From the NCBI GenBank assembly GCA_938074585.1, contig CALJEW010000194.1, positions 1 to 10,653 on the forward strand: DNA of 10,653 nucleotides. Direction: 5' to 3'. A program made the position numbers and the translations under genes. The stretch's first letter is position 1; each line of letters opens with the position of its first letter. The stretch is from an uncultured Rhodospirillales bacterium (lineage in GTDB: Bacteria > Pseudomonadota > Alphaproteobacteria > Rhodospirillales > Casp-alpha2). The notes under the pieces were generated by a model. It made no database searches and had not been told where the DNA came from. It saw only the letters and a list, made by a program, of their open reading frames with translations. This document shows positions 1 through 6,753 of this stretch, in pieces.

Positions 1-105
1 ATATGCGTATACAGTCAACTGCGCTAACACTACAGTAATCCACTTGTTTAAGTCCTGAACGACTTACATGGTAAGTACAGCAAGCTTTTAAGGTTATGTC
101 GCGCT

Positions 106-690
106 CTACAAATTGTCAGGATACGGTTTGAATTGAGGTTCTGGAGCCGCATCTAAGAAAGCAAAAACCTCTGTTGTATTATGAGCGACTTGATAAATGC
201 CCTTAATTCGTTGATCCGCAAAACCCTTTGATATAACAGAATCAATCAGTCCTAATAATTCAGTCCAATACCCTGCAACGTCCAAAATAATGACCGGCTT
301 AGTATGAACCTGAAGCTGTTTCCATGTCAGGATCTCAAACGTTTCATCCAACGTCCCTAACCCACCCGGAAGCGAGATAAAACCATCTGACAGATCAAAC
401 ATTTTATGTTTTCGATCGTGCATATTGTTCGTGATGATAAGCTTCGTTAGATCCGGTTTCCCAATTTCCATTTCATCTAAAAACTGCGGGATCACACCTA
501 TGACTTCCCCCCCATTCTCCATCACCGCGTTCGCAACAACCCCCATCAGTCCAATACTTCCACCGCCATAGACCAAACGGATACCTTTATCGGCTATAAC
601 AGCACCTAATTCGCGCGCAGTTTCTTCATAGGCCGGATCATTGCCAAAGCGCGAACCACAAAAAACGCAAAGCGAGGAAATATTCTTCAT
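106..690 (-). CDS. LOG family protein (TIGR00730-type nucleoside 5'-monophosphate phosphoribohydrolase)
   Basis: The 194-residue cytosolic protein has the three hallmarks of the LOG family: a Rossmann-like YGGGSIGLMG loop at about residues 41-50, an MHDRKHKM segment at 90-97 carrying the conserved Arg-Lys, and PGGLGTLDE at 108-116 with the conserved Glu. Family members hydrolyse cytokinin riboside 5'-monophosphate or purine nucleotides to free base plus ribose 5-phosphate; in most bacteria the true substrate is unknown. The start was set at the ATG at 690 because the family begins with a short lead before VFCGSR, and GAAGG lies 11 bases upstream (702-706). A longer frame to 759 would add 23 residues of no family likeness running into the divergent promoter region. 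Length is normal for the family and no lesion is seen. Bacterial copies are often misnamed lysine decarboxylases. Confidence 0.93.
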   Translation of the reverse strand: MKNISSLCVFCGSRFGNDPAYEETARELGAVIADKGIRLVYGGGSIGLMGVVANAVMENGGEVIGVIPQFLDEMEIGKPDLTKLIITNNMHDRKHKMFDLSDGFISLPGGLGTLDETFEILTWKQLQVHTKPVIILDVAGYWTELLGLIDSVISKGFADQRIKGIYQVAHNTTEVFAFLDAAPEPQFKPYPDNL

Positions 691-716
691 GAGAAACAGT
701 ACCTTCGGTAGCACAA

Positions 717-746
717 TTGTGACTGGGTTACATATATTAATATCAT
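717..746 (+). promoter_or_regulatory. Possible sigma-70 promoter for the cytochrome c' locus
   Basis: In the 93-base spacer between the divergent LOG gene and the cytochrome gene, TTGTGA (717-722) is followed after 18 bases by TATCAT (741-746), four and five matches to the -35 and -10 consensus. This would start transcription about 30 bases before the ATG at 784. The spacer is very AT-rich, so chance matches are likely. Confidence 0.3.
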
Positions 747-772
747 CGGTTAAAAACATATTAAATCACAGT

Positions 773-777
773 GGAGG
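773..777 (+). promoter_or_regulatory. Strong ribosome binding site (GGAGG) before the broken cytochrome gene
   Basis: GGAGG lies six bases before the ATG at 784, the best Shine-Dalgarno sequence in the left half of the window. It fixes the start of the cytochrome reading frame and suggests that the start region of this damaged gene is still intact. Confidence 0.7.
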
Positions 778-783
778 AACCAG

Positions 784-1253
784 ATGTCTAAAATACTCGT
801 TCGTTTAAGTTTTATCAACATAGCACTCGTTGTTCGGAGTGTTACATCTACCCCAGCTTATGCTGATGGTGCAGCACAAATCAAAGAACGCCAAGAGCTT
901 ATGAAATCAATCGGCGTCAATATGAAAGCAATTGGATGGATAACAAAAGGCAAAGGCGATGCTACTTCAATTGGTGCGCACACAGCAGAATTAGCTCCAT
1001 TATCAAAGAAAGTTGGAGCTGCGTTCCGAGTAGGGTTTGGCCTAGACGCCGGAAAAGCATATACAAAACTATATATTTGGACTAACCAAGCTGCCTTCAA
1101 TAAAACTGTCGCTCAATTGGTACCCAGAAAAGATAACCTGGCTAAAGCCGGGCTACTGGCAATTTCAAAGCCGTTGGTGGTGCTATGGATATGGTCGGTA
1201 AGACCGCCTGTGGCGCGTGCCATAAAACCTAACGTAAGACAAAAAAGAAATAA
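784..1253 (+). pseudogene. Cytochrome c'/c-556 family protein, broken by a frameshift and a nonsense codon
   Basis: The frame starts with a Sec-type signal peptide ending near AYADG, then a four-helix-bundle cytochrome c' body: ERQELMKSIGVNMKAI, a segment like the family's FP.G.G.EAGK, and IWTNQAAFNKTVAQL. After codon AKAG (GGG at 1150-1152) the reading frame loses family likeness and runs on to a stop at 1266 with no haem motif, giving a 160-residue product. In the -1 frame the family sequence resumes as FKAVGGAMDMVGKTACGACHKT, with the C-terminal haem motif CGACH at 1209-1223. Adding one G to the GGG run restores a continuous frame. That frame then meets TAA at 1230-1232, exactly where the family has the Tyr of CHKTYR; after it come RKTKKK and a second TAA at 1251. 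As it stands the product cannot bind haem c covalently. Two lesions argue for true decay, though the first could be a homopolymer sequencing error. Intact relatives are periplasmic electron carriers. Confidence 0.85.
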
Positions 1254-1335
1254 GCATTCTCAATAAAAACTGAATAAAAGGCGAAAGTGGTCGTATATTT
1301 ACGTCTTTTTTAGTTCATAAATTTAAAGCACCACC

Positions 1336-2214
1336 ATGGTTCAACTTTTAACATTTGGGACAGTTTTTGTCTTATTTTTTTTTGCATCCCCCCTACAATC
1401 GAAAGCCGCAGCCCCTGATGTAGGAAAAGGTGAATACCTGTTAATTGCCGCTGGATGCATTGGCTGTCACACAACCAAAGAAAACTTCAAAAAAGGCGCC
1501 TTAATGAGCGGCGGAAGGGCTTTAAATACCCCGTTTAGCATCTTCAATAGCCCAAACATTACGCCTGACCCGACCCATGGGATTGGCCGCTGGACAGAAG
1601 CCAATTTCATTGAGGCTTTACGGAATGGTAAGAGCCCAAAAGGCGAGCATTATTTGCCAGTTTTTCCCTATACATCCTTCAGCCAAATGACAAATGAAGA
1701 TATGCGCCATCTTTGGGCTTACATGAAAACAGTCCCAGCCATCCAGACGCAGAACAAACCGCATGAAGCACTCCTTATTTTTCGTTTACGGTTTAGTCTT
1801 GGCCCGTGGAAGATGATTAATTTTAAAGCCCGGACGTTCGTCCCCCAAAAGAATAAGGGTGCGCAATGGAATCGCGGTGCATATTTAGTTAACGCGCTCA
1901 GCCATTGTGGTGAATGCCATACCCCTAGAAACCTGATGGGTGGGTTAAAAGATGGCTTTCATTTATCCGGAACCAAAGGTGGGCCAGACAGCGATACGGT
2001 ACCAAATATCACACCCCACACAACAGGTATTAGCGACTGGTCAGATGACGATTTGGACACCTTATTCACATTAGGCATGTTACCTGATGGTGATTTTGTT
2101 GGTGGTGGTATGGCCGAGGTCGTCGAGAGCACCGATAGAATGACCCAAGAAGACCGCGAAGCCATCATGATCTATCTAAAATCCACCCCCGCAATCGCCA
2201 GCAATACCAAATGA
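1336..2214 (+). CDS. Periplasmic dihaem c-type cytochrome
   Basis: The 292-residue protein has two cytochrome c domains. CIGCH (41-45) opens the first and CGECH (191-195) the second, each following a GEYLL or GAYLV helix, with PNITPDP and PNITPH loops in matching places and a conserved GGGMAEVV near residues 256-263. This is the family of dihaem cytochromes found with alcohol, sugar and other periplasmic dehydrogenases, where it passes electrons from the dehydrogenase to the respiratory chain. No dehydrogenase gene is in the window, so the donor is unknown. The N-terminus is hydrophobic (residues 3-20) with a likely cleavage near SKAAA, but lacks the usual positive residues. The ATG at 1336 is the only start after the in-frame stop at 1324-1326, and no good Shine-Dalgarno sequence precedes it. 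A run of nine T (1375-1383) encodes FFF in the signal peptide. It lies 82 bases after the broken cytochrome c' gene and may share its transcript. Confidence 0.92.
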   Translation: MVQLLTFGTVFVLFFFASPLQSKAAAPDVGKGEYLLIAAGCIGCHTTKENFKKGALMSGGRALNTPFSIFNSPNITPDPTHGIGRWTEANFIEALRNGKSPKGEHYLPVFPYTSFSQMTNEDMRHLWAYMKTVPAIQTQNKPHEALLIFRLRFSLGPWKMINFKARTFVPQKNKGAQWNRGAYLVNALSHCGECHTPRNLMGGLKDGFHLSGTKGGPDSDTVPNITPHTTGISDWSDDDLDTLFTLGMLPDGDFVGGGMAEVVESTDRMTQEDREAIMIYLKSTPAIASNTK

Positions 2215-2334
2215 TAAACATCACGATTCGGGTGATAAATGCGCTCTGCAAGGAATGAAAAATAAAACAACGCCGTTAAAGCTTAAAATAAAGCCCAGAT
2301 TACTTAGCTTTTGAGGTTACAGCACGTGGTGTAT

Positions 2335-2364
2335 TTGTTATATGAAAATAAATGCTAATATATT
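2335..2364 (+). promoter_or_regulatory. Possible promoter very close to the LysM gene start
   Basis: TTGTTA (2335-2340) is followed after 18 bases by TATATT (2359-2364), with ATG at 2368. No Shine-Dalgarno sequence is visible in the 25 bases before the ATG. If the promoter is real the transcript would be almost leaderless. The rest of the 2215-2367 spacer is AT-rich with no gene or clear terminator. Confidence 0.22.
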
Positions 2365-2367
2365 AAC

Positions 2368-3426
2368 ATGTTTAAAAGTTCTTTGTTTCTAGCTGGTTTG
2401 GGTGGTGTTGCTATTGCAGGCGCGATTGTCGCCAATGTTTTCCTTTGGCATGACAATACAGACGAAATACATGCGCCCCCACCGTCACCAAAAGTATCTG
2501 AAGTTATAACAGAGCCACCTGCGGCTCAATTAAAAAAACATACACCCTCCCCAATCGAGCCAACTCCAGCCCCCGTTACCAAATCGGATAAGCAAATAGT
2601 ACCCAGTTTTGATGTTGTTCGGATAGCACCGGATGGCAATGCTGTAATCGCTGGTCAGGCAAAATCAAATAGCAGAGTTGTGATTACCGACAATGGACAA
2701 TTTGTTGGACAAATAAATGCAGACACCCATGGTGAATGGGTCTTTGTTCCAGAAAAGCCTTTCACTCCCGGTAGCCGTCAATTGGGGCTTGAAATGCACA
2801 TTGATGGTGAAAAACCCGTCGTCTCTGAAGATGTTGTTGTTTTGGTTGTGCCAGAACCACACAAAGATATTGCCGGACGAAAGACTGACAAACCTTCTCA
2901 AGCTCTTGTTTTAAAATTTCCCGAAAACGGTGGCCCCAGTACAGTTTTGCAGAAACCAGCAGGCGATGCAGACAAAACCATTTTAAACGTCGATACGGTT
3001 GATTATGATAAAAATGGCAGGTTAATGATTAGTGGCCGGGCCGAGCCTGGAACGACAGTGTTTGTTTATATGAACAATGCCATTACGGGAACATCTGTTG
3101 TTGATCAAAATGGCGGTTGGCAGATGCGCCCTGACACTAAAATTACCCCGGGTCTATATACGTTGCGTGCCGATCAAGTTGCTGTAAATGGAAAAGTTAT
3201 ATCGCGCATATCAATGCCATTTTCACGGGCGGAACCAATGGAAGAAATGCCATCTTCACCGTTTATTATTGTCCAACCCGGAAACAGCTTATGGCGCATA
3301 GCGCGAAAAGCATATGGAAGCGGCTTTAATTTTACCACGATCTATGAAGCCAATATCGACCAAATCAAAAATCCCGACATGATCTTTCCTGGTCAGGTCT
3401 TCGTCCTGCCCTCCAATAATAATTAA
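2368..3426 (+). CDS. Membrane-anchored protein with two Ig-like modules and a C-terminal LysM domain
   Basis: The 352-residue protein begins with a hydrophobic helix (about 5-27) that is either a signal anchor or an uncleaved signal. A proline-rich linker follows (36-70), as expected for a chain crossing the periplasm. Two related beta-sandwich modules come next, at about 81-163 and 207-285; both carry the same pattern of an I.G.A/R opening, a V.V/I strand, a DxxGEW or DQNGGW turn and PGxxxL. The end is a LysM domain (about 299-348) with VQPGNSLWRIARKAYG, IYEANIDQIKNPDMIFPGQ and VLP. LysM binds the N-acetylglucosamine backbone of peptidoglycan, so this is probably an envelope protein held both by the inner membrane and the wall. 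No catalytic domain is present. It ends three residues after the LysM core. The family occurs in other alphaproteobacteria, but I cannot name a pathway. The neighbouring cytochrome and lipid genes do not suggest one. Confidence 0.88.
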   Translation: MFKSSLFLAGLGGVAIAGAIVANVFLWHDNTDEIHAPPPSPKVSEVITEPPAAQLKKHTPSPIEPTPAPVTKSDKQIVPSFDVVRIAPDGNAVIAGQAKSNSRVVITDNGQFVGQINADTHGEWVFVPEKPFTPGSRQLGLEMHIDGEKPVVSEDVVVLVVPEPHKDIAGRKTDKPSQALVLKFPENGGPSTVLQKPAGDADKTILNVDTVDYDKNGRLMISGRAEPGTTVFVYMNNAITGTSVVDQNGGWQMRPDTKITPGLYTLRADQVAVNGKVISRISMPFSRAEPMEEMPSSPFIIVQPGNSLWRIARKAYGSGFNFTTIYEANIDQIKNPDMIFPGQVFVLPSNNN

Positions 3427-3487
3427 GTCAGGTCTGGAGTAATCACCAACTAATAAGAGGACGGCTTCGCTGGAGCCTCAGCCCGTA

Positions 3488-3993
3488 TTAAGAAGCAGCC
3501 TTTTTGCGGACCATTGGCTGTATGATAACACGTGCCATGATTTCCAAAAAACGTTTTGCTTGAAACAGCATCGTGACTATTTTTGTTTGCATCAAGACCA
3601 GCGTCAACGGCTCGTCGAAAACAGAGTCTTCGAGAAGCATAATACTCACACCTGGTGTAACCGTTATTCGGCCACCTAAATGCAGGCTCGCAGCATCAAA
3701 GACTTTAAGAGCATTATTCCGCCAGACTGACCCTTAGACAGAATATGGAAAATTACCTAAGTATGCATAAACTTCCATATAAATTTTTTGGCCTTCGGAT
3801 GATGCTTTAACAGCAAATAAAAGTCCTAGATCTTGAAACAAAAATTCACTGATGTTTTCACCTAAAAGTTCAACCGTTTGCCCCGTCACAAGGGTTCATC
3901 ACCAACACTTAGCATCGTATCAATAAAATATTTTATTTTTTGTGTGGCTGAATTTGAAACGGCTAAGCTACTAAACGAATTGATTTTTACCAT
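3488..3993 (-). pseudogene. Unrecognised protein-coding remnant with one frameshift and one internal stop
   Basis: This stretch has no intact gene on either strand, but the minus strand gives a coherent protein of 168 codons if one base is restored. It starts at ATG 3993 (MVKINSFSSLAVSN), runs through DTMLSVGDEP, loses one base in the CCC run (plus-strand GGG 3892-3894), continues as LVTGQTVELLGENISEFLF and KASSEGQKIYMEVYAYLG, meets TAA at 3734-3736, and goes on in the same frame as VWRNNALKVFDAASLHLGG, LLEDSVFDEPLTLVLMQTK and a basic end VRKKAAS before TAA at 3488. The hydrophobic spacing and lack of other stops suggest former coding rather than chance. I do not recognise the family; the Lys-Ala tail recalls PHA-granule proteins, but that is too weak to use. 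No clear Shine-Dalgarno sequence precedes the ATG. The remnant is convergent with the LysM gene and divergent from psd. Confidence 0.5.
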
Positions 3994-4111
3994 AGCACGC
4001 GAAAAACGCCACGGGAAGTATTACCAATGCTTTCAACCGCGCATGCGACTTGATATCGACAAGTCCAGTCGAATGTGGGACAAAGCATTTAGAGTATTCA
4101 ATAAAAAATGA

Positions 4112-4810
4112 GTGAACACACCAATGATTAAAGACGTATTAGTTCCTGTTAACCGTGCCGGTTGGCCGTTTATTGTAATTTTCGCCCTAATCGCTGCGTG
4201 CCTTTGGTACTGGCATTTCTCTGCTGGCTTGATTGGCTGCTTGCTAACCCTATGGTGTGTTTACTTTTTTCGCGATCCCGAACGAATAACACCAACACGT
4301 GAAGGGTTGGTTATTTGCCCTGCAGATGGCGTTGTGCAATCCGTTGTTCGTGCTGTGCCACCAGCCGAATTAGAGCTGGGCGATGCCCCTAGGCTTCGCA
4401 TTGCTGTGTTTATGAATGTCTTTAATGTTCACGTGAACCGAGTTCCAATTACCGGAAAAATCACAGCAAAGGGCTACCGCCCTGGTAAATTCCTCAATGC
4501 ATCTCTTGATAAAGCCAGTATCGATAACGAGCGTATGAGCTTAAAGGTAACCGGTGAAGATGGGACTGAAATTGGCTTTGTGCAAATTGCGGGATTGGTT
4601 GCCCGGCGTATTTTGTGCCAAGTTAGTGAAGGCGATACACTTCAGGCGGGACAACGGTTCGGTATAATTCGATTTGGCAGCCGCGTTGATGTTTATCTGC
4701 CTGATGGCGTAGAATCATTAGTAACGGTAGGTCAAACAACACTCGCTGCTGAAACCGTGTTAGCAGATCTTAAATCTAACGAAAGCGCCCGTGTAGGCGA
4801 AATTCGATAA
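4112..4810 (+). CDS. psd: Phosphatidylserine decarboxylase proenzyme (short form)
   Basis: The enzyme decarboxylates phosphatidylserine to phosphatidylethanolamine at the inner membrane. The 232-residue length fits the short PSD-A class of alphaproteobacteria. Hydrophobic segments span about residues 18-52, then YFFRDPER, the CPADGVV motif (69-75), FMNVFNVHVNR (100-110) with the conserved His, and RFGSRVDVYLP (187-197). Self-cleavage is expected between Gly189 and Ser190, and the Ser becomes the pyruvoyl cofactor of the small alpha chain. The start is uncertain: GTG at 4112 gives MNTPMIKDVLVPV, while the in-frame ATG at 4124 gives MIKDVLVPV; neither has a good ribosome binding site. pssA follows 17 bases downstream, so the two form an operon making and then using phosphatidylserine. 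The 3994-4111 stretch before it holds no gene I accept and presumably the promoter. Confidence 0.96.
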   Translation: MNTPMIKDVLVPVNRAGWPFIVIFALIAACLWYWHFSAGLIGCLLTLWCVYFFRDPERITPTREGLVICPADGVVQSVVRAVPPAELELGDAPRLRIAVFMNVFNVHVNRVPITGKITAKGYRPGKFLNASLDKASIDNERMSLKVTGEDGTEIGFVQIAGLVARRILCQVSEGDTLQAGQRFGIIRFGSRVDVYLPDGVESLVTVGQTTLAAETVLADLKSNESARVGEIR

Positions 4811-4827
4811 AGGCTAATAGAACAATA

Positions 4828-5622
4828 ATGACCACAGCTGACGAGCAAAAGAAAAAACGAACTCAACGGATTAGGGAACTTCCCTTTAACCGGATGATAC
4901 CCAATATCGTAACCTTGCTGGCCCTATCAGCAGGGCTAACATCGATCCGTTTTGCACTACTGGACCAATGGGAACATGCGGTTCTTTCCTTAGTTGTTGC
5001 TGCAATTTTGGACACCATAGATGGCCGCGTTGCGCGGTTGTTAAAAGGTGCTAGCAAATTTGGAGCTGAACTGGATTCTCTTTCAGATTTTGTTTGCTTT
5101 GGTGTCGCTCCAGCGTTGATCCTTTATTTATGGGCAATGCAGGACGCGGGCCGGCCCGGCTGGATACTAGTTATGTTGTTCACCATGTGCTGTGGCCTAA
5201 GGTTGGCGCGCTTTAACGTTGCCACCGATGACGATGATGCACCCGCGTGGAAAGTCCACTTCTTTTCAGGTGTCCCCGCCCCTGCCGGAGCCGGATTGGT
5301 CTTAATACCAATGATTATATCGTTTCAGGTTGATGCAGAAATATTGCGCAACCCTTGGATTGTGTCGGGGTTTCTGTTTACTGTTGGCGCTTTGCTTGTC
5401 AGCTCAGTTCCAACGTATTCATTTAAAAAATTAAAAATCAGCCGCAATTGGATCATGCCAACAATGCTTATTGTTGCAGGAATTGCAGCTTTCTCAGTCA
5501 CAGTTCCGTGGTTGACGTTATCCGTTGTTATGGCGCTTTACTTAAGCTCGTTCTTTTTCAGCATCCGCGCCCAACACCGTTTTAAATTAGCTGATCAAAC
5601 GAAAGATAGAATCTCCAATTAA
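4828..5622 (+). CDS. pssA: CDP-diacylglycerol--serine O-phosphatidyltransferase
   Basis: The protein transfers phosphatidyl from CDP-diacylglycerol to L-serine, giving phosphatidylserine and CMP, the substrate of the Psd encoded just upstream. The CDP-alcohol phosphatidyltransferase signature is complete: D62-TI-D65-G66 then A69-R70, eight residues, G79, D83 and D87 (read in LDTIDGRVAR and GAELDSLSD). These aspartates hold the divalent metals and the CDP group. About eight hydrophobic segments are visible, including IPNIVTLLALSAGL near the start and ALYLSSFFFSI near the end, after a basic N-terminal tail. At 264 residues it matches the type II membrane-integral PssA of alphaproteobacteria rather than the peripheral enterobacterial type. 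ATG at 4828 is preceded only by a weak AAAGG 14 bases away. The gene ends 24 bases before the converging LysR gene, with no clear terminator between them. Confidence 0.96.
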   Translation: MTTADEQKKKRTQRIRELPFNRMIPNIVTLLALSAGLTSIRFALLDQWEHAVLSLVVAAILDTIDGRVARLLKGASKFGAELDSLSDFVCFGVAPALILYLWAMQDAGRPGWILVMLFTMCCGLRLARFNVATDDDDAPAWKVHFFSGVPAPAGAGLVLIPMIISFQVDAEILRNPWIVSGFLFTVGALLVSSVPTYSFKKLKISRNWIMPTMLIVAGIAAFSVTVPWLTLSVVMALYLSSFFFSIRAQHRFKLADQTKDRISN

Positions 5623-5646
5623 TGTCGTGCATTTGGCGGCTGAAAC

Positions 5647-6552
5647 TTACATTTCCCAAGATGGGATTGGAGTAAAAGCGTCGATCATTAGATCAACAAA
5701 GGCACGGACTTTAGGTGATAGGTGTTTGCTATGTGGATATACAGCATAAATATTAACCTGGTTGATCATTTCATAATCTTCCAACACGGGAATCAGCCGC
5801 CCTTCTTTAAAATCAGAGCCCACAACAAAATTAGCCGCCCGGAATAACCCAAGCCCGGCTAAGCCTGCCTCATATAAAGCCGCCGCGTTATTGGTCTCGA
5901 AACTACCGCTAACCCGAATGCGCTTTGGGCCATCAGAGCCTTTAAACTCCCACTGGTTCAAGCTGGTCTCGAAGCTTAGCGTTAAACAATTATGGTTCTT
6001 CAGGTCTTCTGGTGATTTGGGTATGCCAAATTTTTCAATATAGCTGGGAGCAGCAGCAACGGTACGGCGAACAGCGCTTAGTTTTTTAGCTATCAAAGTA
6101 CTGTCAGGCATATCGGCAATACGGATTGCAACATCCACTTCTTCTTCAACCAAATTGACCAAGCTATCTGAAAGCGTCAGCTGTATGCGTAAATCAGGGT
6201 GGCGTTCTAGGAACTGTGGGATCAAAGGCTGGATATGGAATTGGCCAAACGCGGTAGATGCATTAACCTTCAATAAACCTCTTGGCTCCGCATGTAATTC
6301 GGTGACCGCCATTTCGGCTTCATCTATGGCTGATAATATAGGCACGCACCGCTGGTAAAACGCATGCCCTTCCTCAGTCATGCTCAACCGCCGCGTTGTG
6401 CGGTTTAAAAGTCGGGCCCCCAAGCGGTCCTCCAAACGACCTATGAGCTTACTAACCGCCGACGGTGTTAATTTCAGAGCCCGTGCTGCAGATGAAAAAC
6501 TTTCATGTTCCACAACCCGAACAAAGACGGCCATTTCGCCCTGCTGATCCAT
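5647..6552 (-). CDS. LysR family transcriptional regulator, divergent from the sox genes
   Basis: The 301-residue protein has the usual LysR plan. A winged helix-turn-helix lies at about residues 1-60 (MAVFVRVVEHESFSSAARAL, then TPSAVSKLIGRLEDRLG and LLNRTTRRLSMTEEG). A linker helix follows, then a two-lobed effector domain from about 90 (LKVNASTAFGQFHIQPLIPQ, LVEEEVDVAIRI, and AALYEAGLAGLGL). The NRTTR..S/T..G pattern places it in the large CrgA-like subgroup. GCAGG (6559-6563) lies six bases before the ATG, supporting the start. LysR genes are often transcribed away from the operon they control and bind the shared spacer, so control of soxBDA is the simplest inference; the effector (sarcosine, glycine or another compound) cannot be read from the sequence. 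Confidence 0.95.
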   Translation of the reverse strand: MDQQGEMAVFVRVVEHESFSSAARALKLTPSAVSKLIGRLEDRLGARLLNRTTRRLSMTEEGHAFYQRCVPILSAIDEAEMAVTELHAEPRGLLKVNASTAFGQFHIQPLIPQFLERHPDLRIQLTLSDSLVNLVEEEVDVAIRIADMPDSTLIAKKLSAVRRTVAAAPSYIEKFGIPKSPEDLKNHNCLTLSFETSLNQWEFKGSDGPKRIRVSGSFETNNAAALYEAGLAGLGLFRAANFVVGSDFKEGRLIPVLEDYEMINQVNIYAVYPHSKHLSPKVRAFVDLMIDAFTPIPSWEM

Positions 6553-6593
6553 TTATTACCTGCTCTTACAATAACTGTGATTATATTTCATAA

Positions 6594-6613
6594 GTAACAA
6601 TCTTTTTTGTCAC
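6594..6613. promoter_or_regulatory. Imperfect palindrome, candidate LysR operator
   Basis: GTAACAA (6594-6600) and TTGTCAC (6607-6613) are inverted repeats with one mismatch around a six-base TCTTTT centre. The site is 42-61 bases before the LysR start and 140-160 bases before soxB. A LysR-type site normally contains T-N11-A in a dyad; this dyad is centred between two bases, so the fit is not exact. Confidence 0.35.
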
Positions 6614-6693
6614 ATTATCAATTTATGGGCAACATTTATTCACATCGTCGTACTCAGATATTTGGACGTCGCAGATGGAATAGACATGCACCC

Positions 6694-6722
6694 TTGACGC
6701 TGGTACGGGAACACGATTAGCT
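6694..6722 (+). promoter_or_regulatory. Possible activator-dependent promoter of soxBDA
   Basis: TTGACG (6694-6699), five of six matches to the -35 consensus, is followed 17 bases later by TTAGCT (6717-6722), a poor -10. A good -35 with a poor -10 is compatible with a promoter needing an activator such as the divergent LysR protein, but the case rests on position and one hexamer. Confidence 0.28.
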
Positions 6723-6738
6723 AGGTTAAACGAACGTC

Positions 6739-6744
6739 AGGGGG
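6739..6744 (+). promoter_or_regulatory. Ribosome binding site that decides the soxB start
   Basis: AGGGGG abuts the ATG at 6745, leaving no spacing, but sits nine bases before the in-frame GTG at 6754. This favours GTG 6754 as the true soxB start. Confidence 0.65.
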
Positions 6745-6753
6745 ATGTATCGG

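Noticed and set aside
49..66. Hairpin TAAGTC-CTGAAC-GACTTA as a terminator after the LOG gene
   Set aside because: A six-base-pair AT-rich stem with no T run on either side. The first 105 bases show no gene or other clear element.
691..759. Longer LOG protein starting at ATG 759
   Set aside because: The extra 23 residues have no family likeness, run through the divergent promoter region, and the inner ATG at 690 has its own GAAGG.
1140..1160. Programmed -1 ribosomal frameshift restoring the cytochrome haem motif
   Set aside because: The sequence around GCC GGG CTA is not a slippery heptamer, and the restored frame still meets TAA where Tyr is expected.
3455..3480. GC-rich inverted repeats (GGCT...AGCC, GAGG...CCTC) as a two-way terminator after the LysM gene
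   Set aside because: The alternative stems exclude each other, are only four base pairs long, and no T run follows on either strand.
3878..4111. Plus-strand open frame of 77 codons ending next to psd
   Set aside because: It overlaps the minus-strand remnant over its first third, has no ribosome binding site, and has low-complexity composition with no family likeness. The TGA directly before the psd GTG is tempting as translational coupling, but not enough.
6576..6591. CRP/FNR-like site TGTGA-N6-TTCAT before the LysR gene
   Set aside because: Only the left half matches the consensus; such half-sites are common by chance in AT-rich spacers.
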